A stretch of DNA of 64,000 bases, taken from Streptomyces sp. C10-9-1. Its GTDB lineage: Bacteria; Actinomycetota; Actinomycetes; Streptomycetales; Streptomycetaceae. Below are positions 19,372 to 27,115 of this stretch, one piece after another. Location of the stretch: NCBI RefSeq assembly GCF_024497955.1, contig NZ_JANHKP010000007.1:186001-250000 (forward strand), read 5' to 3'. Positions within the stretch are counted from its first letter, which is position 1. Every line of letters starts with the position of its first letter. The translations under genes were made by a program, and so were the position numbers. A model generated the notes under the pieces. It was not told the origin of the DNA. It did no database searches and saw only the letters and a list, made by a program, of their open reading frames with translations.

Positions 19372-19896
19372 CTACGGGTGGTACAGGGCGCGGGCGCGTG
19401 CCGGGTCGGCGGGCCCGCCGCCGTCGCCGAGGTCGAGGAAGTGGCGCACCTGCCACGCCTGGGTGCGCCGGGCCGCCGGGCCGGTCGGGGCGGCCCACGG
19501 CGGATAGACGCGGAAGCCGCGCCTGCCGCCGGAGCCTCCCGAGGAGACGATCCCGTGGTCGCGCAGCGTCTCGCGGGGGAACACGAACTGCCCGGAGATT
19601 TCGCCGTCGCGGCAGCCGACGACGAAGAGGTCCACCGCGTCGGCCGCGTCGAAGGGCCGGATCGGGCCCGCCTCGGACCTCTGCCACAGGGTGACGAACT
19701 GCCCCGCCCTCGCCGGGGTGGTCCTGGCCGCGCGGAACCGGACCGAGCGGCCGTCGAGCGTGAACCCGCAGGCCGCGTACGCCGCGCTCTCCGGTTCGGG
19801 CACGGGGAGCGAGCAGGCGAACCCGGCCGGGTCGTACACCAGCGCCTTCGCCGCCAGCAGGTCGCCGTGGAGCCCCGCCCACGCCTCGTCCGTCAC
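19372..19896 (-). CDS. MepB family protein
   Basis: 174 aa, GTG start at 19896. The family pattern GQFVTLWQR...GPIRPFDAADAVDLF (~66-90), GQFVFPRETLRDHGI and RGFRVYPPW (~128-136), and TQAWQVRHFL matches MepB, first noted beside the staphylococcal mepRA drug-efflux operon. The biochemical role is unknown. It sits between otsB and the ECF41 oxidoreductase, with a ~100-bp gap on each side. Confidence 0.8.
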   Translation of the reverse strand: MTDEAWAGLHGDLLAAKALVYDPAGFACSLPVPEPESAAYAACGFTLDGRSVRFRAARTTPARAGQFVTLWQRSEAGPIRPFDAADAVDLFVVGCRDGEISGQFVFPRETLRDHGIVSSGGSGGRRGFRVYPPWAAPTGPAARRTQAWQVRHFLDLGDGGGPADPARARALYHP

Positions 19897-19996
19897 CGCG
19901 CCGCCGCCATGCCGTCATCCTGTCATCGGGCCGGTGGGCACCGCCCACCGGCGGTGGCCACCGGCGGACTGCCCGGCCCAGGGGCCTCCGGGTGCC

Positions 19997-20842
19997 CTAC
20001 AGCCGCTCGGCGAGGGCCGCCAGCAGGTCCGCCACGGCCGGGGGGCCCGGGAGGACCAGGTCCGCGCGCTCCGCCAGCTCCGGCACCTCGCTCCCGCTGC
20101 ACACGAGCAGCCCCGGCACCCCGTCCGACCGCAGCTTCCCGACCGCGGCGAAGGCCGCGAGGTCGCCGAGGTCGTCTCCCGCGTACAGGACGGCCCCGGC
20201 ACCGGCCCGGCGCACATGGGCGTCGAGGGCGACGCCCTTGTCCATGCCCGGGGGGCGCAGTTCGAGGACCATGCGCCCCGGTTCGAGGACCAGTCCGTGG
20301 CGGGAGGCGAGCGCGGCCATCGGCTCGCGCAGCGCGTCGAAGGCGCCCTGCGGGTCGTCGGCGCGCCGGGTGTGGACGGCCACCGCCCGGCCCTTCTCCT
20401 CGATCCAGGCGCCCTGCCGGACGCCGGCGGCCTCCAGGACGCCCGGCAGTCCGGCCCGGGCGGCGGCCACTCCGGGGTGCGCGGCCGGCCCGGTGACCGT
20501 GCCGGTGGCGGCGTCCCAGCGCTCGGCGCCGTAGTGGCCGAGCACCACGAGGTGGTCGAGCCCGGGCACTCCCGCGAAGCCCCCGTAGCGGACGGCGACC
20601 CCGGCCGGGCGGCCGGTGACCACGGCCACGGAGGCGACCTTCGGGGCGAGCCGGGCGAGCGCGGGGACCACGCGCTCGTGCGCGCGGGCCTGCTCGGGGT
20701 CGGGCACGATCTCGGCGAGTGTGCCGTCGAAGTCGAGGGCCACGACGGTCTCGGCGGGCCGGTCGAGGACGGCCGCGAGTCCGTCGCGGCCCGCGGGGGT
20801 GGACGGCGTCGGCAGGGTGTGTGCGTACGGGGAGCTGCCCAT
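19997..20842 (-). CDS. otsB: Trehalose-6-phosphate phosphatase
   Basis: 281 aa HAD-superfamily phosphatase that releases trehalose. Motif I DFDGTLAEIV (~37-46, nucleophile D37), VVTGR motif II (~74), the cap region with IEEKGRAVAVH, and GDDLGD motif IV (~218). ATG 20842 is followed by a short variable N-terminus. It reads in the same direction as the 81-aa DUF3263 gene upstream (9-bp gap), probably one transcript. It completes the OtsAB pathway with otsA. Confidence 0.93.
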   Translation of the reverse strand: MGSSPYAHTLPTPSTPAGRDGLAAVLDRPAETVVALDFDGTLAEIVPDPEQARAHERVVPALARLAPKVASVAVVTGRPAGVAVRYGGFAGVPGLDHLVVLGHYGAERWDAATGTVTGPAAHPGVAAARAGLPGVLEAAGVRQGAWIEEKGRAVAVHTRRADDPQGAFDALREPMAALASRHGLVLEPGRMVLELRPPGMDKGVALDAHVRRAGAGAVLYAGDDLGDLAAFAAVGKLRSDGVPGLLVCSGSEVPELAERADLVLPGPPAVADLLAALAERL

Positions 20843-20851
20843 GCCCCGACC

Positions 20852-21097
20852 TTAACGGCGGGATCTGCGTGCGTCCCTGACACGGCGAAGACGGTTCACG
20901 GTGACCGGATCGTGCACCAGGGCGCGGGGGTCGTCGAGGAGGGCGTTGAGCAGCTGGTAGTAGCGGACCGGGGAGATGCCGAGCTGCTCCCTGATCGCCC
21001 GCTCCTTGGCCCCGGGGCCGGACCAGGTGCGCCGCTCCATGGCGAGCACGGACTGCTCGCGGGCGGGCAGCCCGGTGCTCTGCGGCTCCTCGGTCAT
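20852..21097 (-). CDS. DUF3263 family small helix-turn-helix-like protein
   Basis: 81 aa. The actinobacterial DUF3263 pattern is clear: REQSVLAMERRTWSGPGAKE followed by RAIREQLGISPVRYYQLLNALLDDP, a helix-turn-helix-like segment. It is a likely DNA-binding protein of unknown target. ATG 21097 was chosen at the family start. It lies 9 bp upstream of otsB in the same direction. Confidence 0.85.
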   Translation of the reverse strand: MTEEPQSTGLPAREQSVLAMERRTWSGPGAKERAIREQLGISPVRYYQLLNALLDDPRALVHDPVTVNRLRRVRDARRSRR

Positions 21098-21146
21098 ACG
21101 ATCCAACCTATCGCCCGGCACCCCCACCCGGCCCCCGGCTCCGTCC

Positions 21147-21170
21147 GGGCCCGGTCCTGTGCCCGGGCCC
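21147..21170 (-). terminator. Terminator of the sugar-binding lipoprotein gene
   Basis: 8-bp arms GGGCCCGG (21147-21154) and CCGGGCCC (21163-21170), 21 nt past the stop at 21192. Confidence 0.5.
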
Positions 21171-21191
21171 GGTCCCGGCCGCGGACCCGGC

Positions 21192-22457
21192 CTACTCGGC
21201 CGCCTCGGCCTCGGCCGCGTCGCCGTCGATCTCGGAGAGGGTCGCCGCCACGCTGCCGCCCGGCTCCATCGCCTTGCCGATCTTCTTCTTGATGGTCTCG
21301 CTCACGGCCGCCCAGGAGGTCTTGCCGACCGGCGGGAGGACGGAGGTGGGCAGCGCGTGCAGGAACTCGCGCAGGTCCGCGTGCTCCGGGTCCTTCTCCA
21401 TCGCCTCGGAGGCGGTGACCGTCGGCGGCAGCAGGTCGTTCTGCCGGGCGAAGGCGAGGACGTTGGCGTCGCTGAAGACGTAGTCGAAGAACGCGCCGAT
21501 CTCCTTGCGGTGGCCGTTCTCCTTGAAGCCCATGATCCAGTCGGCGACGCCCATCGAGCCCTTGGCCTCGCCCTCGCGTCCCGGCAGCTCGACCTTGCCG
21601 ACGTCGATGCCCTCCTTCTCGGCGGCCTGCATCAGGGACGGGTGCCCGTTCAGCATGCCGACCTCACCGCGGGTGAACGCGGCGAATGCGTCCTTGCGGT
21701 TGAGCTCGCCGGGGGCGACCGGCCCGGTCAGGCCGGGCTTGACCAGCTCGTCGCGGAGCCATTCGAAGGCGCTGATGTTGGCCTGGGAGTCGATGGCGTA
21801 CTTGTTGACCGCGTCGGTGTAGCCGGTGCCGCCGCTCAGCAGCCACATCAGGGTCTCGGCCTGCGCCTCCTCCGGGCCGAGCGGCAGCGCGAAGGGGTAG
21901 CGGACCCCGCTGTCCTTGAGCGCCCGGGCGTCCTCGGCGAGCTCGTCCCAGGTCTCCGGCGTGCCCGTGATCCCCGCCTCGGCGAAGAGCTCCTTGTTGT
22001 AGAAGAGCAGCCGGGTGGAGGCCGCGAAGGGGAGACCGTACTGGGTGCCCTTGTACTCGCCCGCGTCGGTGAGCGGCACCAGGAAGTTGGACTGCACCGG
22101 CACCGACAGCAGCTGGTCGGCCGCGTAGAGGCGGCCGTCCGCGGCGTAGTCCGCGTAGGCGCCGATCTGGGCGACGTCGGGGGCGTTCCCGGCCTCCACC
22201 ATCTCGGCGACCTTGCGGTCGACGTCGTTCCAGGACTCGATCTGCACCTCGACCTTGATCCCGGGGTGCTCGGCCTCGAAGGCGGTGGTGAGCTGCTCCC
22301 AGTAGACCTTGCTGGTCTGGCCGCCGGAGACGTCGTAGTCGGCGGCGACGAGATGGAGGGTGACATCGCCCGAACCCGTCGCGCCGCACCCTGTCAGCAC
22401 GGCCGCCATGCCCAGTGCCGCGGTTGCGGCAGTCAGACCTATGAAGGGACGCTGCAC
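21192..22457 (-). CDS. Extracellular sugar-binding lipoprotein of an ABC importer
   Basis: 421 aa family-1 solute-binding protein. Signal peptide with lipobox VLTGC (Cys ~25), then VSGGQTSKVYWEQLTTAFEA and the ligand-cleft motifs. GTG 22457 was chosen because GGGGGAGAG precedes it and the signal peptide starts there. No permease genes are adjacent, so it probably works with distant permeases and the shared ATPase MsiK (40264). It is divergent from nagK and has its own DasR-like site, implying GlcNAc or chito-oligosaccharide uptake. Confidence 0.9.
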   Translation of the reverse strand: MQRPFIGLTAATAALGMAAVLTGCGATGSGDVTLHLVAADYDVSGGQTSKVYWEQLTTAFEAEHPGIKVEVQIESWNDVDRKVAEMVEAGNAPDVAQIGAYADYAADGRLYAADQLLSVPVQSNFLVPLTDAGEYKGTQYGLPFAASTRLLFYNKELFAEAGITGTPETWDELAEDARALKDSGVRYPFALPLGPEEAQAETLMWLLSGGTGYTDAVNKYAIDSQANISAFEWLRDELVKPGLTGPVAPGELNRKDAFAAFTRGEVGMLNGHPSLMQAAEKEGIDVGKVELPGREGEAKGSMGVADWIMGFKENGHRKEIGAFFDYVFSDANVLAFARQNDLLPPTVTASEAMEKDPEHADLREFLHALPTSVLPPVGKTSWAAVSETIKKKIGKAMEPGGSVAATLSEIDGDAAEAEAAE

Positions 22458-22551
22458 TGCTCTCCCCCACCCTCTGCTCGTCGGTTGCGCGCGTCCCCGT
22501 CGGCCCCCGTGACGCTCTGCGGATGAACGAAGATTGTCCCACGCATTGCCA

Positions 22552-22567
22552 TGAGGTCTACACCAGT
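22552..22567. promoter_or_regulatory. DasR operator-like site (dre) before the sugar-binding protein gene
   Basis: TGAGGTCTACACCAGT matches 13 of 16 dre consensus positions, 95 nt upstream of the lipoprotein start. Confidence 0.65.
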
Positions 22568-22739
22568 GCCGGTCTCGCTTTCGCAACGTCCTTGCGCAAC
22601 CCCTTCCGCGTCGCGACGGCCGCGCGCCCCGCACAGGCGCCGGGAAGCCCCTCCGGGCACCGGCGCACGCCCCCGCCTGCGGGCTTCCTCTCGCCCGAAC
22701 GGGTGGACGAGTTTGTATGGCTTGACAACAATCTCGCCA

Positions 22740-22755
22740 AGTGGACTAGACCTAT
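22740..22755. promoter_or_regulatory. DasR operator (dre) before nagKA
   Basis: AGTGGACTAGACCTAT matches 13 of 16 dre positions and ends 27 nt before the nagK start. nagKA is an established DasR target in Streptomyces. Confidence 0.85.
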
Positions 22756-22782
22756 TCGGGTCCTCGGGCGAAACTGTTCCCC

Positions 22783-23715
22783 GTGAAACACGTCATCGCC
22801 CTCGATGTGGGCGGCACCGGCATGAAGGCCGCCCTCGTCGCGGCGGACGGGACCCTCCTGCACGAGCTGCGGCGGGCGACCGGGCGGAAGCGCGGCCCGG
22901 ACGCCGTGGTGGAGTCGATCCTCGGCTTCGCCGAGGACCTGCGGGCCTACGGGCAGGAACACTTCGGGGAGCCGGCGCTCGCCGCCGGGGTCGCCGTGCC
23001 CGGCATCGTCGACGCCGACCGCGGCATCGCCGTCTACGCGGCCAACCTCGGCTGGCGGGACGTCCCGCTGCGCAAGCTCCTCAGCGAACGGCTGGGCGGG
23101 ATCCCGGTCGCCCTCGGGCACGACGTGCGCACCGGCGGCCTCGCCGAGGGCCGCATCGGCGCCGGGCAGGGAGCCGACCGCTTCCTGTTCGTCCCGCTCG
23201 GCACCGGCATCGCGGGCGCCATCGGCATCGGCGGCACCATCGAGGCCGGCGCCCACGGCTACGCCGGCGAGATCGGGCACATCGTCGTCCGCCCCGGCGG
23301 CCCGGCCTGCGGCTGCGGCCAGCGCGGCTGCCTGGAGGCACTCGCCTCCGCCTCCGCCGTCACCCGGGCCTGGTCCGCCGCCTCCGGCGACCCGGACGCG
23401 GACGCGGCGGACTGCGCCGAGGCGGTCGCCTCCGGCGACGCGCGCGCGGTCGCGGTGTGGCACGACGCCGTCGCCGCCCTGGCCGACGGACTCGTCACGG
23501 CCCTCACCCTGCTCGACCCCCGGACTCTGATCATCGGTGGCGGGCTCGCCGAGGCCGGGGAAACCTTGTTCACACCGCTGCGGGCGGCGGTCGAGGAGCG
23601 CGTCACCTTCCAGAAACTGCCCGCGATCGTCCCGGCGGCCCTCGGGGACACCGCCGGATGCCTGGGCGCAGGTCTGCTCGCCTGGGATCTACTCGCCACG
23701 GAGGTAACCGACTGA
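22783..23715 (+). CDS. nagK: ROK-family N-acetylglucosamine kinase
   Basis: 310 aa, GTG start. ATP-binding DVGGTGMKAALV (~8-19), glycine-rich LGTGIAGAIGI (~133), and the ROK zinc/substrate block EIGHIVVRPGGPACGCGQRGCLE (split here as EIGHIV and CGCGQRGCLE, ~165-187). It phosphorylates GlcNAc to GlcNAc-6-P. Its TGA overlaps the nagA ATG, so the two are coupled. The dre at 22740 indicates DasR repression, relieved by GlcN-6-P. Confidence 0.93.
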   Translation: MKHVIALDVGGTGMKAALVAADGTLLHELRRATGRKRGPDAVVESILGFAEDLRAYGQEHFGEPALAAGVAVPGIVDADRGIAVYAANLGWRDVPLRKLLSERLGGIPVALGHDVRTGGLAEGRIGAGQGADRFLFVPLGTGIAGAIGIGGTIEAGAHGYAGEIGHIVVRPGGPACGCGQRGCLEALASASAVTRAWSAASGDPDADAADCAEAVASGDARAVAVWHDAVAALADGLVTALTLLDPRTLIIGGGLAEAGETLFTPLRAAVEERVTFQKLPAIVPAALGDTAGCLGAGLLAWDLLATEVTD

Positions 23716-24869
23716 TGGCCGCTCGCGCCACAGCCACCGTGCTGGCCGGAGCCCGTGTGGTGCTGCCGACCGGCGTCGTCGAGAACGGACGGGTCGTCGT
23801 CGAGGGCACGCGGATCGCGGGCGCCGCCGACCCCGGCACTCCCGTGAGGGACCTGTCCGGGCACTGGATCGTCCCCGGGTTCGTCGACATCCACAACCAC
23901 GGCGGCGGCGGGGCCTCCTTCACGTCCGGCACCGCCGAGGACGTGCTGAAGGGCGTCGACACCCACCGCCGGCACGGCACCACCACCCTGGTCGCCTCCA
24001 CCGTCACCGCGAGCATGGACTTCCTCACCCGGCGGGCCGGGATGCTCTCCGAACTCGTCGAGCAGGGCGACCTGGCCGGCATCCACTTCGAGGGGCCGTT
24101 CATCTCCCCCTGCCGCAAGGGCGCGCACAGCGAGGCCCTGCTGCTCGACCCCGACCCGGCCGAGGTCCGCAAGCTCGTCGACGCCGCACGCGGCACCGCC
24201 CGGATGATCACCCTGGCCACCGAGCTGCCCGGCGGCATCGACTCCGTGCGGATGCTCGCCGAGCAGGGCGTGATCGCCGCCATCGGCCACACCGACGCCA
24301 GCTACGAGCAGACCGCCGAGGCCATCGAGGCGGGCGCCACCGTCGCGACCCACCTGTTCAACGCCATGCCCGGACTCGCCCACCGCGCCCCGGGCCCCAT
24401 CGCGGCCCTGCTGGAGGACGAGCGGGTCACCGTCGAACTCATCAACGACGGCGTCCACCTCCACCCCGCCGCCCTGGAACTCGCCTTCCACAGCGCCGGC
24501 GCCGGACGCGTCGCCTTCATCACCGACGCGATGGACGCGGCGGGCTTCGGCGACGGGCGCTACGAACTCGGCCCGCTGGAGGTCGAGGTGAAGGACGGTG
24601 TGGCCCGGCTGGTGGAGGGCGGCTCGATCGCCGGCTCCACCCTCACCCTGGACACCGCCTTCCGACGTGCCGTCACCGTCGACCGCCTGCCCGTCGAGGA
24701 CGTCGTGCGGGCCATCTCCGCCAACCCGGCCAGACTGCTCGGCGCCTACGACCGGATCGGCTCCCTGGAACCCACCAAGGACGCCGACCTGGTGGTCCTC
24801 GACTCCGACTTCGTCCTCCAGGGCGTGATGCGCCGGGGCGAGTGGATCGTCGAGCCGAAGGGCGCCTGA
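23715..24869 (+). CDS. nagA: N-acetylglucosamine-6-phosphate deacetylase
   Basis: 384 aa amidohydrolase producing GlcN-6-P, the DasR effector. PGFVDIHNHGGGG (metal histidines, ~55-67), HFEGPF (~117), GHTDASYEQ, THLFNAMPGL, and FITDAMDAAG (catalytic Asp, ~274) are intact. It starts within the nagK stop (TGATG) and is followed by a strong hairpin. nagB is not in the window. Confidence 0.97.
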   Translation: MAARATATVLAGARVVLPTGVVENGRVVVEGTRIAGAADPGTPVRDLSGHWIVPGFVDIHNHGGGGASFTSGTAEDVLKGVDTHRRHGTTTLVASTVTASMDFLTRRAGMLSELVEQGDLAGIHFEGPFISPCRKGAHSEALLLDPDPAEVRKLVDAARGTARMITLATELPGGIDSVRMLAEQGVIAAIGHTDASYEQTAEAIEAGATVATHLFNAMPGLAHRAPGPIAALLEDERVTVELINDGVHLHPAALELAFHSAGAGRVAFITDAMDAAGFGDGRYELGPLEVEVKDGVARLVEGGSIAGSTLTLDTAFRRAVTVDRLPVEDVVRAISANPARLLGAYDRIGSLEPTKDADLVVLDSDFVLQGVMRRGEWIVEPKGA

Positions 24870-24875
24870 CGCCGT

Positions 24876-24914
24876 CTCCGCACCGGCCCCGGACGAGGGG
24901 GGGCCGGTGCGGAG
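24876..24914 (+). terminator. nagKA terminator
   Basis: Perfect 15-bp arms 24876-24890 and 24900-24914, 6 nt past the nagA stop. Confidence 0.85.
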
Positions 24915-25005
24915 GCGTACCCGGGTCTTGGGCCGACCGCCCTCCCTTTGGCATGATCAGGCCCCGTACGAGCTCCGACGCCGCATTCTCACGAGGTGTG
25001 TACGG

Positions 25006-25929
25006 GTGATCCTGACGGTCACGCTCAACGCCGCCCTGGACATCACCTACCGGGTCCCGGCCCTGACCCCGCATGCGGTCAACCGGGTCGGCGAGGTGCA
25101 CGAACGACCCGGCGGCAAGGGCGTCAACGTGGCCCGCGTGCTGTCCTCGCTCGGCCACGCCTGCACCGTCACCGGCTTCGCCGGCGGCCACACCGGGGAC
25201 GTGCTGCGCCACATGCTCGCCCGTCTGCCGCTCCGCGACGCACTGGTGCCCGTCGCGGCACCGACCCGGCGCACCGTCGCCGTGACGGACGCCTCCACCG
25301 GCGACACCACGCAGCTCAACGAGCCCGGCCCCGCCGTCACCCCCGAGGAGTGGGCCGCGTTCCTCGCCGCCTACGGCAGCCTGCTCGACGACGCCGAGGC
25401 CGTCGCCCTCTGCGGCAGCCTGCCCCCGGGCATCCACGTCGGCGCCTACGCCGACCTGGTGCGCCGGGCCCGCGCGGCCGGTGTACCGGTGCTGCTCGAC
25501 ACCAGCGGGGAACCGCTGCGCCGCGGTATAGCCGCCCGCCCCGACCTGATCAAGCCCAACGCGGAGGAGCTGGCGCTGCTGACGGGCTCCCGGGAACCGC
25601 GGCGCGCCGTGCGCGACGCCCGCCGCCGGGGCGCGCACGCCGTCGTGGGCTCCCTGGGCCCCGACGGGCTGCTCGCCGCCACTCCCGAGGGGACCTGGCA
25701 GGCCGCCCCGCCCGCCGCCGAGCGCGGCAACCCGACCGGTGCCGGGGACTCCGCCGTCGCCGCGCTGCTGTCGGGCCTCGTGGAGGGCCTGCCGTGGCCG
25801 GAGCGCCTGGCCAGGGCGGCCGCCCTGTCGGCGGCGACGGTACTCGCCCCGGCGGCGGGCGAGTTCGACCGCGGCGCCTACGAGAGGCTGCGCGAGCGGG
25901 TGACGGTCACCGAGCACACGGACGGCTGA
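25006..25929 (+). CDS. PfkB-family sugar-phosphate kinase (1-phosphofructokinase/tagatose-6-P kinase type)
   Basis: 307 aa. VTLNAALDITY start, PGGKGVNVARVLSSLG (~28-43, PfkB signature 1), KPNAEELALL (~183), and NPTGAGDSAVAALLSG (~243, anion hole and catalytic Asp). GTG 25006 begins the family N-terminus; a longer in-frame start is possible. Substrate is not decidable. Position after nagKA, but behind its terminator, suggests a hexose-phosphate catabolic role. Confidence 0.85.
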   Translation: MILTVTLNAALDITYRVPALTPHAVNRVGEVHERPGGKGVNVARVLSSLGHACTVTGFAGGHTGDVLRHMLARLPLRDALVPVAAPTRRTVAVTDASTGDTTQLNEPGPAVTPEEWAAFLAAYGSLLDDAEAVALCGSLPPGIHVGAYADLVRRARAAGVPVLLDTSGEPLRRGIAARPDLIKPNAEELALLTGSREPRRAVRDARRRGAHAVVGSLGPDGLLAATPEGTWQAAPPAAERGNPTGAGDSAVAALLSGLVEGLPWPERLARAAALSAATVLAPAAGEFDRGAYERLRERVTVTEHTDG

Positions 25930-26002
25930 CCGCCCGCTGCCCCGGCGCACCGCCGGCGGGGGCGGCTCCGGCAGGTCCGTCCCGGCGGCCCGGACGCGCC
26001 AC

Positions 26003-26027
26003 GGCCCCCGCGCGGGGCGCGGGGGCC
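26003..26027. terminator. Bidirectional terminator
   Basis: Perfect 11-bp arms with a 3-nt loop between convergent genes ending at 25929 and 26058. Confidence 0.8.
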
Positions 26028-26057
26028 GGCGGTCGCGTCAGCGGCCCGGGGGGCGGC

Positions 26058-27029
26058 TCAGCCCTTCTGGCCGGCCTCCAGCCACACCTGGTCCAGGTAC
26101 GCCTCGCACTTGTTGCCCGGCTCGCAGGAGATCCGCAGGTCGTTCCTGCCCTTGTCGAGGTTGACGAAGACGTAGGTGTTGGTCCACCCCTTCTCCCAGT
26201 CGCCCTTCTTCGCCTTGGCGAAGTTCGCCATGTTGATCTCGCGCGGCTCCTGGCCGTTGAGCGTCAGCGAGGTCTTGGCGTCCTTGCCCGGCACGCTGTA
26301 CGTGATGTACATCGTGTACGCACCGGCCTGGGGCACGTCGACGGACCAGCTCGCCGAGCCGCCCTCCCCGTTGAACATCACATAGGCACCGCCGGTGCCC
26401 TTGGCACCCTGCACGGTGTTGGCCGCGCTCGCCGGACCGCCGAGGGTGAGGGTCGCCGCGTCCTGCTTGGGCAGTTCCACCGGCCCCTCGGGCTCCTCGG
26501 ACGGCCCTCCGCTCGGCTCCGTCGAGGGGGCGGCGGTGGGGCTGGTGGAGGCGCCGGGCTCGGCGCCCGCCGCGTCCTTCTCGTCACCCTTGGACATCAC
26601 CGCGGCGCCGATACCCACGACCACGACGGCCACCACGGCGATCGCGCCGATGAGCAGGCCCCTGGTGTTGGGGCCGCCCCGGCCCCGTCCGGGCTGAGCC
26701 GGCGTCCCCGGCCCACCCGCCGCGGGGGCGCCGCCCGGGTAGGTCTCGGGGGCCGCGTAGGCGGCGGTGGGCTGCTGCGCGTAGCCGGGCGGCGGACCGT
26801 AGCCCTGCTGCTGCGGGGGGACCTGCTGGGCGTACTGACGGCGCTCGCCGACCGTGCGGACCTGGTTGTACGAGGTCCGCGGGACACCCGGCGCCGCGGC
26901 CGGACCCGGGTAGCCGTAGCCGCGGCCCTGTCCCGGCGGGGTCGCCCCGGCGGCCTGCCCGTCCTCGTACAGGTAGCCGAACGGGTCGTCGTCCTCGGGC
27001 GTGCCTGCGGCGTTGTTCGCGGCCGTCAT
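26058..27029 (-). CDS. Membrane-anchored protein with C-terminal carbohydrate-binding-like (CBM) domain
   Basis: 323 aa. A Pro/Gly/Tyr/Gln-rich cytosolic region (~1-125) is followed by one transmembrane helix (~128-150, LLIGAIAVVAVVVVGIGAAV), a Ser/Pro/Glu linker (~155-190), and a beta-sandwich domain (~195-323). The last has GSASWSVDVPQAGAYTMYI and LRISCEPGNKCEAYLDQVWL, typical of CBM35/CBM6-like folds, with one disulfide pair. GAGGAG lies 8 nt before ATG 27029. Probably a cell-envelope glycan binder. It lies downstream of cdgB on the same strand with an 86-bp gap. Confidence 0.8.
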   Translation of the reverse strand: MTAANNAAGTPEDDDPFGYLYEDGQAAGATPPGQGRGYGYPGPAAAPGVPRTSYNQVRTVGERRQYAQQVPPQQQGYGPPPGYAQQPTAAYAAPETYPGGAPAAGGPGTPAQPGRGRGGPNTRGLLIGAIAVVAVVVVGIGAAVMSKGDEKDAAGAEPGASTSPTAAPSTEPSGGPSEEPEGPVELPKQDAATLTLGGPASAANTVQGAKGTGGAYVMFNGEGGSASWSVDVPQAGAYTMYITYSVPGKDAKTSLTLNGQEPREINMANFAKAKKGDWEKGWTNTYVFVNLDKGRNDLRISCEPGNKCEAYLDQVWLEAGQKG

Positions 27030-27115
27030 CCAGTCACTCCTCACCTCTCGTCGACAGAATGTCGACGCCAGGCGAGCCTACCCGGTTCCACTCACCCGAT
27101 CGGGTGTCCTGGGCC

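Noticed and set aside
18257..19694. Plus-strand frame of 515 aa over the oxidoreductase gene
   Set aside because: Shadow of a gene with two Rossmann motifs on the minus strand.
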